DNA of 64,000 nt. Source: Elephas maximus indicus. Its lineage: Eukaryota; Chordata; Mammalia; Proboscidea; Elephantidae. Under the pieces are notes generated by a model. That model saw only the letters and a program-made list of their open reading frames with translations. It was not told the DNA's origin and did not search any database. Shown here piece by piece: positions 46,552-58,950 of the stretch. The stretch lies in the NCBI RefSeq assembly GCF_024166365.1, contig NC_064826.1, forward strand, positions 56,933,001 through 56,997,000, given 5' to 3'. Position 1 is the stretch's first letter; each line of letters opens with the position of its first letter. A program made the translations under genes and the position numbers.

Positions 46552-47074
46552 CCAAGCTAAGCCTTCCTTTCCTATAATGCAACCCACTGTATGTACAAGT
46601 GTCACCTGGTCCTTTTCACTTAGTCCGGTTTAAAATTGGGGCTTGAGGAATCAAAGCAAATGCTGATACTTGGGCTACTGCTATTGCTGTGGGTGCTAAA
46701 TTGTGTTTTGTCTCTAACCTAGGAGTGTCATGTCTTCAAAAATGTCCATGAAAACTGTGGCAGGCTAAATTGTTAATTAGCAAACAAGGTAAAATTCCAC
46801 AGCCTTAATGACAAAGATGGGAAATTGACAGAGATGGGAAATTGACAGAGACATGGCTTTCTGGAAAGGAAAGGAGTAGGGTCTTACATACTGATTAGTA
46901 AGATCTGAGAGAAATCCATGGGAATCAGTGTAAACATGTTGTATTATCATCTAAGTAATAAATGTCCTACACTTTATTCCTGGTAATGAAGAGGAATTAG
47001 GGAGATGGTTGCAGGTTAAGTACAGGAAAGCGGGTTCAAAGACAACTGCCTGAATGGTGCACTGGGTATTGTCC

Positions 47075-48650
47075 ATTCTCTACTGGGCAGGAGGACTTCC
47101 TTGCCCATCAGGTGATCAGCCTCAAGTCCGCCCTGTGGTAACAATTCTCTGTGACTGATGATTCTGTCAATTAGGTGCTCTGGCAAAGGGAAGCAGCCTC
47201 CCACCAGAGGCACCCTTCAGGGTTTTGGCTTCATTACCTCCCCGACACGATGCCAAGTACACCCCTCTTGAAAGCTGCTATTATCTTGTTGCTGGGCTCA
47301 TGTCAAAACGGAATGCCTTTTCCAGGCAGATCTTGTGATTCTATGGCCTGCTCCCATTTGTGGTGAGTCAACAAGGTAGGAAGGGCCCAAAAACACACTT
47401 GTCAAATTAAAATGGCATATTTAAGAATGCAGCTGGCCTTTTCCCAGTGGCATCTCAGCTTCTCATGAAAAAGTGGCATCTTACCCTTTGGAGCAAGCTT
47501 TATCCTCTACTCCACACCTAAATGCTTGCTGAAAGTGAAGAGGACTTGAAGCACTTACTAACGAAGATCAAAGACCACAGCCTTCAGTATGGATTGCAAC
47601 TCATCACAAAGAAAAAAAAATCCTCACAAATGGACCAATGAGCAACATTATGATAAATGGAGAAAAGATTGAAGTTGTTTCATTTTACTTGGATCCACAG
47701 TCAACAGCCATGGAAGCAGCAGTCAACAAATCAAAAGATGCATTGCATGAGGTATATCTGCTGCAAAGGACCTCTTCAAAGTGTTGAAGAGCAAAGATGT
47801 CACCCTGAAGACCAAGGTGCGCCTGACCCAAGCCATGGTTTCTTTGATTGCATCATATGCATGTGAAAGCCAGACAATGAATAAGGAAGACCGAAAAAGA
47901 ATTGACTCCTTGGATTTGTGTTGTTGGCGAAGATCACTGAATATACCATGGGCTGCCAAAAGAATGAACAAATCTGTCTTGGAAGAAGTACAACCAGAAT
48001 GCTCCTTAGAAGCAAGGATGGCGAGACTGCATGTTACATACTTTGGACCTGTTGTCAGGAGGGATCAGTCCCTGGAGAAGGACATCATGCTTGGCAGAGT
48101 ACAGGGTCAATGGAAAAGAGGAAGACCTTCAGTGAGGTGGATTTACACAGTGGCTGCAACAATGAGCTCAAGCATAACAACAATTGTAAAGATGGCTCAG
48201 GACTGGGCAGTGTTTCATTCTGTTGTGCACAGGGTCACTGTGAGTCGGAAGCAACTTGACGGCACCTAACAACAACAACCACACCTAAAAGAAAGCCACT
48301 GGCCCAAGGGAGCCCTTGATTCATCGAGGTCCCTTAAATGCCTGGGCCTCTGTTCACTAATGGTTCAGCTAAGCTGAAACCCAATGGTGTCCTCTGGGCT
48401 GCTATCGCCGTTCATTCTCAGCACAGGTGTGGATAACTGAAAATGGATAAGATTGCCTGGGTCAGTGAGCAGAACTCAAAGTCATTCTCATAGGTCTGAT
48501 CAATACTTCTCAGCAGTTTAAGCTATTTACTGCCAATGGCCTAGCTGTTTGGTCTGTCACTTGGGAAACTACAGATTGGCAGATTAAAGACACCCTTCTT
48601 TGTTTCCACAAACTGGGGAAGCAAATCCTATGTGCTGATAGGATCATCTG
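47075..48650 (+). pseudogene. ERVL-like pol remnant (RNase H region), interrupted
   Basis: After removing the RTE insertion at 47523-48278, the plus strand shows scattered retroviral pol sequence. FTNGSAK near 48353-48373 recalls the RNase H start, and TANGLAVW near 48530-48553 the following DSWAVANGLA-type segment. Stops and frameshifts lie between these blocks, so it is an old, dead endogenous retrovirus fragment. The assignment rests on short motifs. Confidence 0.5.
47523..48278 (+). mobile_element. 5'-truncated RTE LINE
   Basis: Matches 36225-36990 of the larger RTE copy and ends 'cggcacctaacaacaacaac'. Flanked by a perfect 11-bp duplication CCACACCTAAA (47512-47522, 48279-48289). A degraded reverse-transcriptase C-terminal frame (about 47781-48269) remains; the catalytic part is absent. 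Confidence 0.93.
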
Positions 48651-48851
48651 AGTCGACTGCGATGAATACTCTTAAATTTACATCTTTATGTACTTCTAAG
48701 AGTATTTTTTTTTTTAAGAGTATTTCTGTTGGGTAAATACTGAGATATAGACATGATAAACCAAAGGACTTGCATGAATGTTACTATCAGGCTAATATGG
48801 GCTCTAATTTATTAATACACAGTAATAGCAGTTTAAAAATTCTATTCTTAC

Positions 48852-49017
48852 CTTTGTTGCCAAGGATTTGAGTTTTCCCAGTAGTGATTGTTTATTGGAA
48901 TACACAACTTCCTCTTCATTATCTTCTCCTTCCATGATAGCACAACTGTCTGCAGCTGGGAGCTCACATTCTTTTGAGTTAGCTGTCATTACTAATTTGG
49001 AGTATTTGTACTCTAGT
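48852..49017 (-). CDS. ELAPOR2: ELAPOR2 coding exon: cytoplasmic tail
   Basis: 166 bp. Acceptor AG at 49019-49018; the first base completes a lysine codon from the upstream exon. It encodes [20 protein letters not shown], then an acidic [10 protein letters not shown] stretch and [12 protein letters not shown], ending phase 0 at a GTAAGA donor. YSKL is a Yxx-hydrophobic sorting motif, consistent with the endosomal/lysosomal location of the ELAPOR family. It joins in frame on both sides. Confidence 0.95.
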
Positions 49018-50024
49018 CTAAGGAGTGATTGAAGGATAGATAAATAGCAGTTTATTTTAATATAAATTAATGGTTATTTTAGATGGCCATACTCCAGCTC
49101 ATTAAATTGTCTTATAGTTGCTCCACCAACAATTTCCCCTCACCTTTTTTTTTTATAGGCAAAGTTATGTGTTCATTCATTTATCCACCATTTACATGCA
49201 AATATTTTCCAGGATTTCAGAGAGGCAGTGCAAAACAGTTAACTCTATCATCATTTTACACTGATTGTCTGCTTATAAAAAACTTTTTGAAAATAAAGAG
49301 AAGCCCTGAGGTCTAAAAGTGTTCCCTTAATTCATGAATATTTGGAAGCTAATTCACTATAAGGTTTTTCAAATTTTAGATAAAAAATATAAAAATACCA
49401 AACAGGCAAATGATTTGGTTTTTACTATCTATATCATTTATTCATTTACTCTTAGGATCCTAGATATTACAATTATCCCTAGATATTACAATCTTGAAAT
49501 TTCACAACCCTATTGACATGTAAATTATTTTAAAAGATGTATATCATATAATTAATCAATATACATTCAGAGGTTAGACTGAATATCCAACTCCAGATTC
49601 TCTGAAACCTGGAGTAACTAATGTGATATCTGTCTATAGGTGGAGTCTGTTTCCTTGCAAATATATGCCTGCAAAAAATCAAAAAATAATAAGTGGGTCT
49701 AGAAGACAGCATGATGTCATAAAAAGAACAACAGACAGAGAAAGAAAATCTGCCTTGCAATCTCAGCTGTGCTTCCATCTACCTGAGTAAACAGTAGCCT
49801 CAGTTTTTCTTAGTCTGCATCATAAATGAGTTTAATTCAATGATCTGTGACGTTCTATTATCTCTCTATTCAGCATAAAAATCCTTCTGCTCACTTTTTT
49901 AAAGGCCTCTCCTATAGTTCGTTCATGTATCTCTGAGAAATCTTCTGGATGTAATGATAAATCTAAAATTTTCACAAAATAGAGCCCCCAGTTCTTATGC
50001 GGTCATTCCAATGAGGTTACTTAC
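49018..50024 (-). other. ELAPOR2: ELAPOR2 intron
   Basis: About 1 kb, AT-rich. A diverged MIR lies at 49705-49870. Nothing else was recognised. Confidence 0.85.
49705..49870 (+). repeat. MIR SINE
   Basis: 'gaaaatctgccttgcaatct', 'ctgagtaaacagtagcctca' and 'gtttttcttagtctgcatc' follow the forward MIR order. Diverged. Confidence 0.5.
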
Positions 50025-50203
50025 TTTTGATTCTTTTTCCAGAAATAGCAAGTTAAGGCTACCAGCAAAACAGCTGTAAAAGCTCCCACGCCTGCTCCTA
50101 CTTTTAGCCAAAAGTCAACTGTTTCACAGGTTGACAACTTTTTCTCAGGCAAAGAAATTCCTTTAATGCACCATTTAGGTTCATTCCATACGTATAAGGT
50201 TTC
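50025..50203 (-). CDS. ELAPOR2: ELAPOR2 coding exon: transmembrane segment
   Basis: 179 bp. Starts after ..TTTAAAG (phase 0) with [15 protein letters not shown] and ends in phase 2 before GTAAGT. It carries the last extracellular cysteines ([10 protein letters not shown]), then a hydrophobic segment [20 protein letters not shown] and the stop-transfer KKNQK. This makes ELAPOR2 a type I membrane protein with a large luminal part upstream. The family acts in endosome-lysosome/autophagy traffic, and ELAPOR2 has been linked to BMP signalling. Confidence 0.95.
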
Positions 50204-53200
50204 CTTTAAAAAAATAAAATCACAGATAGCATGGAAAATGAGATTCAGATTCAACTGTGAAAGCCAGATCTGTTACAAGGTCAATTTCTCATGTAGAAGG
50301 AGGAAGGATTTTGCCAACCCTTTATTCCTTTTTTTGTTTTTTATTCCTGGTAGGCAGAGAGGATTATTCCAGGAAGTTCAACGTTAAACCTAATAGAAGC
50401 TCCCAGAAGGGAAGAAAGAGATATAGAAAACAGTAAGTAAGGAAATAATGAATTAAAATTCAACACAGTCAAATAAAGACATGGGTTGTCTATCAGAATG
50501 GCTTGCTCCATCCTGAGGAGGTTGAATAAAAATTACTCCGTCTGGATGCATCTTTTGGGCTATTTTCCTCAAATTTCTGATGATTCCTGCTGTCTTAATC
50601 AGTTTTTGAATGAAAGCCTAGCTTGGTTCATATTGCTAGCTGATATGGGTGTCACCTACCCATCATGTAGATTCATTTCCCCAACAGACTTCTCCCCTGA
50701 GTACAAGAGTACACCCTGAATTCTGGTCATGTATGAGCACCATGTCCAGCAGGCTTTGGTGGCTGGCGTGAGAGTAGGCCCTACCCCTCTTCCCCACACC
50801 AAAATATGAACGCTATTATTCTGGTTCATCACTATTCACACCAGGTATTCTTTTCCTCCCAAAGTAGGTGACTTAATTTCTTTACGGCAGAGTTTTCAGA
50901 CTGCAAGGTGCAACTTGCAATATACTAGATTCCAACCAGTAATTTTTTAAAAAATAGATACAATAAGACAAAGCAGAAAAGAGAATACAGTGCATGCTTC
51001 CTTACATACTTCAACATGTATAGCAGCCAGGAGCAATTTGCATGATGATTATATCCACTGACTAATAAGAAGGCATTAAATCTTTTGCTTATTGTGTCTC
51101 ATTAAATTTTCTGATGTATAATGATCACTCTGATCAACACCCTAACAGAAGGATAACACCATGACATTTAATTTTATGTTAATATAATTTGCAGTTATTT
51201 TCAACCAAGTTTCAGGTAAGAATTTTCAGCACATTTTTTAGAGGGGACATTAGTGATCAAATTTTTTTTTTTTTTTAGCAGATGGCAATTGTAACATTTT
51301 CATTAAACTTAGTGCAAATGAATTCCTGTTAAAATGGATTAATTGCTTTTATAAGTGAAAAAAAAATGAGGTAAGGAATGCAGAGGCATGTTCAAGTTCA
51401 ACTGCTGCATCCTAAGTGTAAACAATGACAATTCTGATAAAAATGTTGACTCTAGTCAATAAACGTTGACCTCACTGGAACTGCATCCTAATGAGAAGAA
51501 AAAAAAAAAAAAGACTGTGCAAAAGCTTACACGGTTTCTTCTGAGGTGCAACATTCAAGGAAAATGGCGGGCTCTAATGTCTAACGACAGTCTTATAAAT
51601 GAATTTTAAAACTTCAAGCTTAAAAAGATACTTGCAGACTCAGATGCTTAACTTTTCAATAAGCTCTTCAAATACTGCCAAAGAAAAAAAAGATCACACT
51701 ATTGGCAAAATTTCTTAGCCATTCTCTAGCGGTTATTTACAAAGCTTCACTACATCATTCAGTCACATACCATTGGCTAATGAGAAAACAGCTGACACTG
51801 CAGCTAAAAAACGTGTTCTTTCAGATTACTGTGTGAACGGGGTGCAATAAATTTGAGAATAAATTAAATGGCATTCCTCTTAGTGATAACACAGGATCTC
51901 TTCGAATCTTTCCTGCTGCATGACACTTAGAAGTAATGCTTAATACACACTAGGAACCTAGTATAGATTTTTGAGATCCAATTTGATAAGAGTATTTTTA
52001 TCACAAGTTGGGCAGCTCTTGTGGTTTATACTGGCCGTATGTGGAGGACTTACTGTGTTGCGTAAATTTAACTTCATACACAACTGGATTATTTATAGAA
52101 TTTACAGAATTGCAAAAGTACACTGTAGTCAATATAAAATGAAAAATTACAAAGGGTGGAGCAGAAAATAGGACCAAAACACAGTGGAATTATTACAAAA
52201 GAAAAAGATACTCATAGCAATATTTTGCAATCTTTTTTTCTTCTTCTTCTTTTCGTACCATAAATATTTGGTATCCAAAGAAATCCACCCTTATTCATGG
52301 ACATAATGGAAGAAAAACACAGTGGAAGTTATTTGCACTATGTTAAGCTCACTGAAGAGCTGACCTTTTGAAATGTTTTATTTAGAGACAGGAGGTGACC
52401 ATACCCACTTACTGCATCATACCCAACTTCGCTTGTTGTTGCACAGGATATACTAAGCAAGAGGTATGAATTCAGGAAGGACTTTCACATGCTTCTAGCT
52501 GAAAATCTCATTTAGCAAATATTTTCAAAATTGACATCTGAGTATAACACAAGGGCACACTTACTGATTTTTTTATATTTCTCAAATTAAGTTTGGAACT
52601 ACAGGCTATAGGGAAGAAATCATACATTTCAACACGTAAAACACATCAAAGCGCTCCAAAAGGTATTATTCTTCAGGCAAAAATAAATATTTAAAAAGAA
52701 CTATCTAGCAACCATCTATTCCCAACCCTCTTATCACACACCAAAGAGAGCTTTTTAATGGAGGTAGTTTGAACGGAAGAAACTTAGAGAAATTTCTGTG
52801 GCTTCACTGTCTTCACCTTCTAATCATTACCTTTCAGACAGCAAATATTAAATTTTAAATAACATCTGGATAAAATATCATTTAGCTTTTCAAAACCCTC
52901 AAGTTAAAATTCAACCCCAAAGAAAGGACTACAGCTTAGCTTTTTTATTTATACCAAATAGTGATCATAAGATAATAAGCTTATCATAATTTAGGAATAA
53001 GGGTAAAGAAGAATTTCCATTACAAAGCAGAAAAATTACATCGTTATGAGGATTAGTAAGGAACCATTTTTGTGAAACTAGAATTTTCATCCTTGACCCA
53101 CTTAAAAATGTTAAAAGAAACTAGCTCAACAGGGTGCTCAGTGTGTGAGCAGCATTTTCCCTGTGTGCTCTGAGCTGAAATGAACTTATCTACAGGCAAC

Positions 53201-53934
53201 ACTTAATGAACTGAATAAAACATTTCCTTTTTTATTTTTTGTGCTATTTGGGGATTTTTTTCCTATTTTGTATTAAAATATTAATAAGAACACATTTACA
53301 TTAACTTTATGCTTGTACTTATCAGACAGTATTTTTTTAAAAGTATTGTTCCATGAAACAATTTCATTTCTAGGTATATGCTCTTTGTGTCTGAGTTTGT
53401 GTCTGTGTAAAAGGTTTGATGTACAATGTATTTCTTACTATAGGGTCACTGTCATTAAAGTTTGAAAAACACCAATTTAAACAATACTTATCTATGTTTC
53501 CTGCCCCTCCCCCACCAGGGGTGAACACCACTGCTGCCAGGTACCCTGTATGCCGGCACTGGGTGGGGGTTCCCTGATTTCTTCCCCTCTCACACTCCTG
53601 CCTTGCAATCTGCTAACAAAGGTCCTTCAAGATTTCCCAGGCAGAAAAGCTCTCGCTCCATCGCCTTGACTCTTGTGAGCGCTCTAGCCTGCTGCCCTCT
53701 CCCTGAGGACCTGCAGATCAGTCCTATCCCGTTTACTTTCTAGCTCTCAGGAATCTCAGCAAAATCTCGGATCTTCTGATGTCCCTCTCCACTAGGATTC
53801 TCAGCACCAGTACTGACTTATACTCATCTGCACTTCTGTAGTGTCCTTTCAGTGTACTTGGGTAAGCAAGTGTTCCTAAAGCAGGCAAAGTTGTCTTTCA
53901 TATGATACTACTCAAAGCTGGTGCACTAAAAAGG

Positions 53935-54720
53935 CTCTCTCAAACACTACTGGTAGAAGTGCAAACTGACACAACCAAAGCAGTTTAGTGATATGTATTA
54001 AGAACTTTAAAGTCCATTCCCTGGTTCCAATTAGTCTCTTTTTTTAGTAGTAAACTCTAAGAGTATAAATGAAACTCCAACAAGGATGTTCTATTACAGA
54101 GTTATTTACAAAAAGATTTTCAATTTTTTCTGCAATTTCCAACAGGGGAATTAAAAAATCCTGAATTATAGAAATAAAAGAATATCAAAAATTAAAACCA
54201 TATTCTCAAAAAAAATGTTTAAAGACAAAAAAAAATTGATGATATTTTACATGTTAAAAAAGACTAAAACAAACAAACCAAAGCCAAAACCCATTGCCAT
54301 CGAGTCACTTCTGACTCATAGAAACCCTACAGGACAGAGTAGAATTGTCCTGTAGGATTTCCAAGAAGTGGCTGGGTAGATTCAAGGTGCTGACATTTTG
54401 GTTAGCAGCCAAGTTCTTAACCACTGTACAACAGGGTTCCAAATGAAAAAATCAAACTGAAAAGACATATAGGGTAGGATTCCAATTTTATTAAAAAATA
54501 AATAAGCAAACAAAAACATTGCACAGAAAAATATAGAATGTGTGTGTGTACGAGAGAAAAAAAGAGACCAAATGAAAATGCAAAAAAGTTTAATCATTAC
54601 ATCTGACTGGTGAGATTAAATTCAGAATTTCGTCTTCTTTTTGCCAGTCTGTGTTTCTTAAATTGTCCACATTAGCTTGTATTGCTTTTACATTCAGAAA
54701 AATAAAATAGTAAAAAAAAA
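53935..54720 (+). repeat. Old L1 (L1M-like), interrupted by AfroSINE
   Basis: 'actggtagaagtgcaaactg', 'tgatatgtattaagaacttt', 'acaaggatgttctattacag' and, after the SINE, 'aggattccaattttatta' and 'tttacattcagaaaaataaa' are successive L1M 3' landmarks. No frame. Confidence 0.7.
54283..54440 (-). repeat. AfroSINE
   Basis: Minus-strand copy: 'gccaaaacccattgccatcg', 'ggacagagtagaattgtcct', 'ttaaccactgtacaacaggg'. Inserted into the old L1. Confidence 0.9.
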
Positions 54721-55034
54721 ATTAAATGGCAGTGATGCAGAAGTTTGTTCTCCCACAGTTCTATTGCCCCAGAACTGGGGTAGCAGGGAGCACGTCTCTT
54801 ATTCTAATGGTGAGGCGGACAATTTCTAAGAAGCATTAGTTGAAAGGCAGGTAGAGAAGTGTCACCACCACTTCAAACCTTTCACAACAATGCAGGTTCA
54901 GGGTTTCTGTACCTGTGTGGCTTCTAATCTGGTTAGGTAACTTCCTCTGTGTATCAGGTAAGAAATATCCAAAACAACGCAGTAGTGATGAGGTGAAGGA
55001 TACAAAGGAGAAAGGGGAGGCGAAGGGAAAGACT

Positions 55035-55255
55035 AGCTAACATTTACTGATCATTTACTATATGACAGATTCTGTGATAATCATATTAATACCCTTGTGA
55101 AGTATTTATCCCCATTTTACAGATGATGAAACTGAGGCATAGACTGGTAAAATCACTTGCCCAGGGTAACACATCAGGCTGTGCACAGCTGGACATTGGC
55201 CTTAAGACTTTCTGACTCCAGAGCCTGTGTTCTTACCCTTTATGATCTGCTGGTT
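55035..55255 (-). repeat. MIR SINE
   Basis: 'ccccattttacagatgatga' followed by 'aactgaggcatagactggta' and 'cacttgcccagggtaacaca' is a clear antisense MIR core, one of the better preserved copies here. Confidence 0.85.
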
Positions 55256-55935
55256 CCCAAGGCTTCAGCTTCCTTGAAACCCTTCTGGTCACTGGCTTTA
55301 CTATTTGTTCTTTCTTTCTCTCACGCTTTGGACCTGACTCTGAGTTGACTTTATGGTTACACTCTCAATTCCAGCCATTTTGATAACGCCTCTGCTGGTT
55401 TGAGCCAACCTCTGGGACCCACCTACTTAGATATCGCTCCAGTGGGCAGCTGTCCCAGTGGCCTCACTGCAACTCAAGGGTATGGCCTCAGGTAGGTTGT
55501 ATGTATATGTTTTCTAACAGGCTGGCCCAAGAAAATTATTCATTACTCTAGATCATAATCTTCAGGAAGCATGCTTTAGTTTTTAGCCATGCTTCTTGTG
55601 GTGAATCAGTTATACCATCCCATCTTCATTATACCTATAATTCCATTATATAAATAACATCTTGGTTTATTGACATCATTTGTTTAATAACCAAGTAACA
55701 TAGCCTACAACTCCCTTGTCATAATTCATTTTCCCCAGTCCCAGTACACATTCACAGCTACCCTAGCATATGGGAGTTTACAACCAGACTTCATTTTAAA
55801 TGCATATTAATGTCACAGCTACCTATAACCTTTAGCCATGTCTCTGAACCTGAGTTTCTGCGGTGTAAGCAACACCAGGTGAACAAATTATATCTTCAAT
55901 GACACACTTCCGCATGGGTAGGTTTGCGCTCTTAC

Positions 55936-56062
55936 CTGAAATCCTCTCTTACAGGCTCCCTCAATCTCGTGGAAGTCATGCTCCGAACAGAGAGGGCAAG
56001 CTTCGGCACTCTCCCACAGGAAATAGAATGTACATCCATCACAGGTGCCTGCTGGGCACTTG
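55936..56062 (-). CDS. ELAPOR2: ELAPOR2 coding exon: luminal cysteine-rich segment
   Basis: 127 bp. Acceptor TTTTAG, then one base completing a codon, then KCPAGTCDGCTFYFLWESAE and ACPLCSEHDFHEIEGACKRG-FQ, ending phase 0 before GTAAGA. It joins in frame to the transmembrane exon (..GFQ-ETLYVW). The CPAGTCDGC and ACPLC cysteines belong to the family's membrane-proximal luminal module. Upstream exons lie beyond 64000; I searched 56-64 kb and recognised none. Confidence 0.94.
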
Positions 56063-56565
56063 CTAAAACAACAACAGCGGCATTTATAACACATTCAACT
56101 CAATCCAATCAACAACTGAGTGCCTACTGCATACTGGGGAGCGCTGTGTGAGATACTGGAGATACATGTGTGGAAAAAAAATCTAAAGGAGAGAGATATA
56201 AACAGATATGACACACAATGTTCTGGGAAGTCTTCTTCGTAGAGGTGACATCTAGGATGAGTCTAGAATATTCAGCAGGAGTAACCAGAATAGAGGGGAA
56301 GAAAGCAAGGGTACTCCTGTTAGAGGGATGAAATAGTATTATGATTGGGAAAGAAATTACAAGTGGGTCATTACTGCTGGAGCTTCAAGAGCAAGGCAGT
56401 GAAGGTCGTAATACACACAGGATAGGTAGTGAAGGGCCATATATGTTAAGGCGGTTGTGATTTCTATTTCAGATAATGTAGTTAGGCGAAGTGCTTTAAG
56501 CGACAGAATGATGTACAGGACTATGGTCTCTAGAGAGTGGGGGAAAGACATGATAAGAAAATTGT

Positions 56566-57064
56566 TGTCTTAGTCATCTAGTGCTGCTGTAACAGTAGAT
56601 GGTTTTAACAAAGAGAAATTTATTCTCTCACAGTCTGGCAGGCTACAAGTCCAAATTCAGGGCATAAACTCCAGGGAAAGGCTTTCTCTCTCAGTTGGCT
56701 CTGGAGGAAGGTCCTTGTCATCAATCTTTCTCTGGTCTAGGAGCTTCTCCCTGCAGGAACTCCAGGTTCAAAGGATGCACTCTGCTCCTGGCACTCCTTT
56801 CTTGGTGGTATGAGGTCCCCCTGTCTCTCTGCTCATTTCTCTCTTTTATAAATCAAAAGAGATTGGCTTAAAACACTATCTAATCTTGTAGATTTCATCA
56901 ATATAACTGTCGATAATCCCCCTCATTAACATCACGGTGATAGGATTTACAACACATAGAGAAATCACATCAGATGACAAAATGGTAGACAATCATACAA
57001 TACTAGGAATCATGACCTAGCCAAGCTGACAGATATTTTTAGGGGACAGAATTCAATCCAAGAC
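56566..57064 (-). repeat. MaLR solo LTR
   Basis: Starts TGTCTTAGTCATCTAGTGC and ends near 'attcaatccaagaca' on the plus strand, the antisense of the same LTR type as 32408. Flanking 5-mers ATTGT and ACTGC agree only in part. Confidence 0.8.
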
Positions 57065-57817
57065 AACTGCCCGAAGTGGAAAAACAAACTAACCATCAGG
57101 CAAACACAGGGCTCAGTGATGCAAATGATTTTGCAGTCTTGGGTTTCTGTGGCCTGAGCACGACTCTAAAAGAGGTGGTTATCATCAGCATTCTGTGGAC
57201 GATGGGGTTTAGGCACAGTTGCAATGAGCCAACCACCAGTCAGGGCCTGCATGGAGACTTGTTGACACTCTGCTTTCTGGTGGGTGGGCCCATTACATCA
57301 ACTTGCTGCTCTCATTTTAAGGACAAACACAGCATGGCTCAAAATTAACCTGCTGTTACTGTGTACAGAATCTTTACTGACTGAAGCAGGAAGCTATTCG
57401 GAAAGATTCTTGTGGGAATGGCTGTTTGTTCATGAATTCATTAAAACTAAGGGAATATTTTTCCTTAATTTGTCTACCACATTCCAGCTCCCTTAAGTCA
57501 AATTATGTAAATATAGGACATTGCCCTGAAAACCTCCTTTGGGCCTTAGCTAATGCTGAGTACAAACATCCTGAACATTTAATAGTAAAAAGGTAGTTAT
57601 ACTATAATAGGGAGAATCCAAAAACAACCCCTTTTTAATTTTTAACTTCATATGCCTTTCTGATGATACTCAGTCTAAAACGATATTTTCATTCTACCTG
57701 CAAAGTAAAATTCCACGTTCTTAATTAACTAAATACATTCTAAGGCACCCTAGAATGTGAACACTAAAAAAATCTACGTATCTAAAGACTGATGTTAAGT
57801 GATGTCACATGTCTGTC

Positions 57818-58950
57818 AGTTTGTCATACTATGGTAGCTGGTGTGTTGCTCTGATATGTTTACCTGTTTTATTGACTATGCAAAGGCATTTGACTGTGTG
57901 GATCATAACAAATTACGGACAACATTGCAAAGAATGGGAATTCCAGCACACTTAATTGTGCTCATGAGGAACCTGTACTTCGACCAAGAGGCAGCCATTC
58001 AAACAGAACAAGGGGATACTGTGTGGTTTAAAGTCAAGAAAGGTGTGTGTCAGGGTTGTATCCTTTCACCATACTTATTCTATCTGTATGCTGAACAAAT
58101 AATCCAAGAAGCTGGACTGTATGAAAAAGAACAGAGCATCGGGATTTGAGAAAGACTCTTAAACAACCTTCAACATGCAGATGACACAAGCTTGCTTGCT
58201 GTAAGTGAAGAGGACTTGAAACACCTACTGATGAAGATCAAAGATCATAGCCTTCAGTATGGATTACACCTCAACATAGAAAAAACAAAAAATCCTCACA
58301 ACTGGACCAATAAGCAACATCATGATAAACAGAGAAAAAAATTGAAGTTTTAAAGGAATTCATTTTACTTGTATACACAAGCAATGCCCATGGAAGCAGC
58401 AGTCAAGAAATCAAATGACCCATTGCATTGGGCAAATACGCGGCAAAAGACCTCCTTAAAGTGTTAAAAAGCAAACATGTCACTTTAAGGACTACATGCA
58501 CTTGACACAAGCCATAGAGTTTTCAATCACCTCGTATGCATGTGAAAATTGGACAATGAACAAGAAAGAACAAAACTGATGCCTTTGAATTACGGTGTTG
58601 ATGAAGGAATACTGAATATACCATGGACTGCCAGAAGAACGAACAAACCTGTCTTGGAGGAAGTACAGCCAGAATGCTCCTTAGGAGCAAGGATGGTAAG
58701 ACTTTATCTCACATACTTTGGACATGTTACCAGGAGGGATCAGTCCCTGGAGAAGGACACCATGCTTAGTAGAGGGTCAGCAAAAGAGAGGATGACCCTC
58801 AAGGAGATTGACTGACACAGTGGCTGCAACAATGCACTCAAGCATAACAACAACTGCGACGTTGGCGCAGAACTGGGCAGTGTTTCATTCTGTTACACAC
58901 AGGGTCACTATGTGTCAGTACCGACCCAACAGCACCTAACAACAACAAAG
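57818..58950 (+). mobile_element. Internally deleted, decayed RTE LINE
   Basis: From about 57860 it aligns with the RTE reverse transcriptase (DYAKAFDCVD, then KGVCQGCILSPYLF) and runs to the 'cagcacctaacaacaac' 3' end, with several frameshifts. The first ~40 bases do not belong to that region. The flanks ACATGTCTGTC (57807-57817) and ACATGTTTGTC (58951-58961) match at 10 of 11. Confidence 0.85.

Larger units (their letters stand above)
40306..48851 (-). other. ELAPOR2: ELAPOR2 last intron
   Basis: About 8.5 kb packed with repeats: a Tigger fragment, a nested AfroSINE pair, L2, MIR and L1M pieces, a truncated young-type L1, two AfroSINEs, a MaLR solo LTR, an ERVL pol remnant and an RTE copy. 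41400-42030 is AT-rich with nothing nameable, and 46560-47070 shows only weak retrovirus-like sequence. Confidence 0.85.
50204..55935 (-). other. ELAPOR2: ELAPOR2 intron
   Basis: 5.7 kb. 50204-53480 is AT-rich with no repeat or gene I can name. 53490-53790 is noticeably more GC-rich. An L1M piece with an inserted AfroSINE spans 53.9-54.7 kb and a MIR lies near 55.1 kb. 55260-55935 shows nothing nameable. Confidence 0.8.

Noticed and set aside
47016..47366. Frames of about 65 codons on both strands
   Set aside because: Better explained, if anything, by degraded ERVL-like sequence; no intact gene.
57076..57348. 90-codon ATG frame in an ELAPOR2 intron
   Set aside because: No recognised domain, no splice-site agreement with ELAPOR2, no conserved neighbour.
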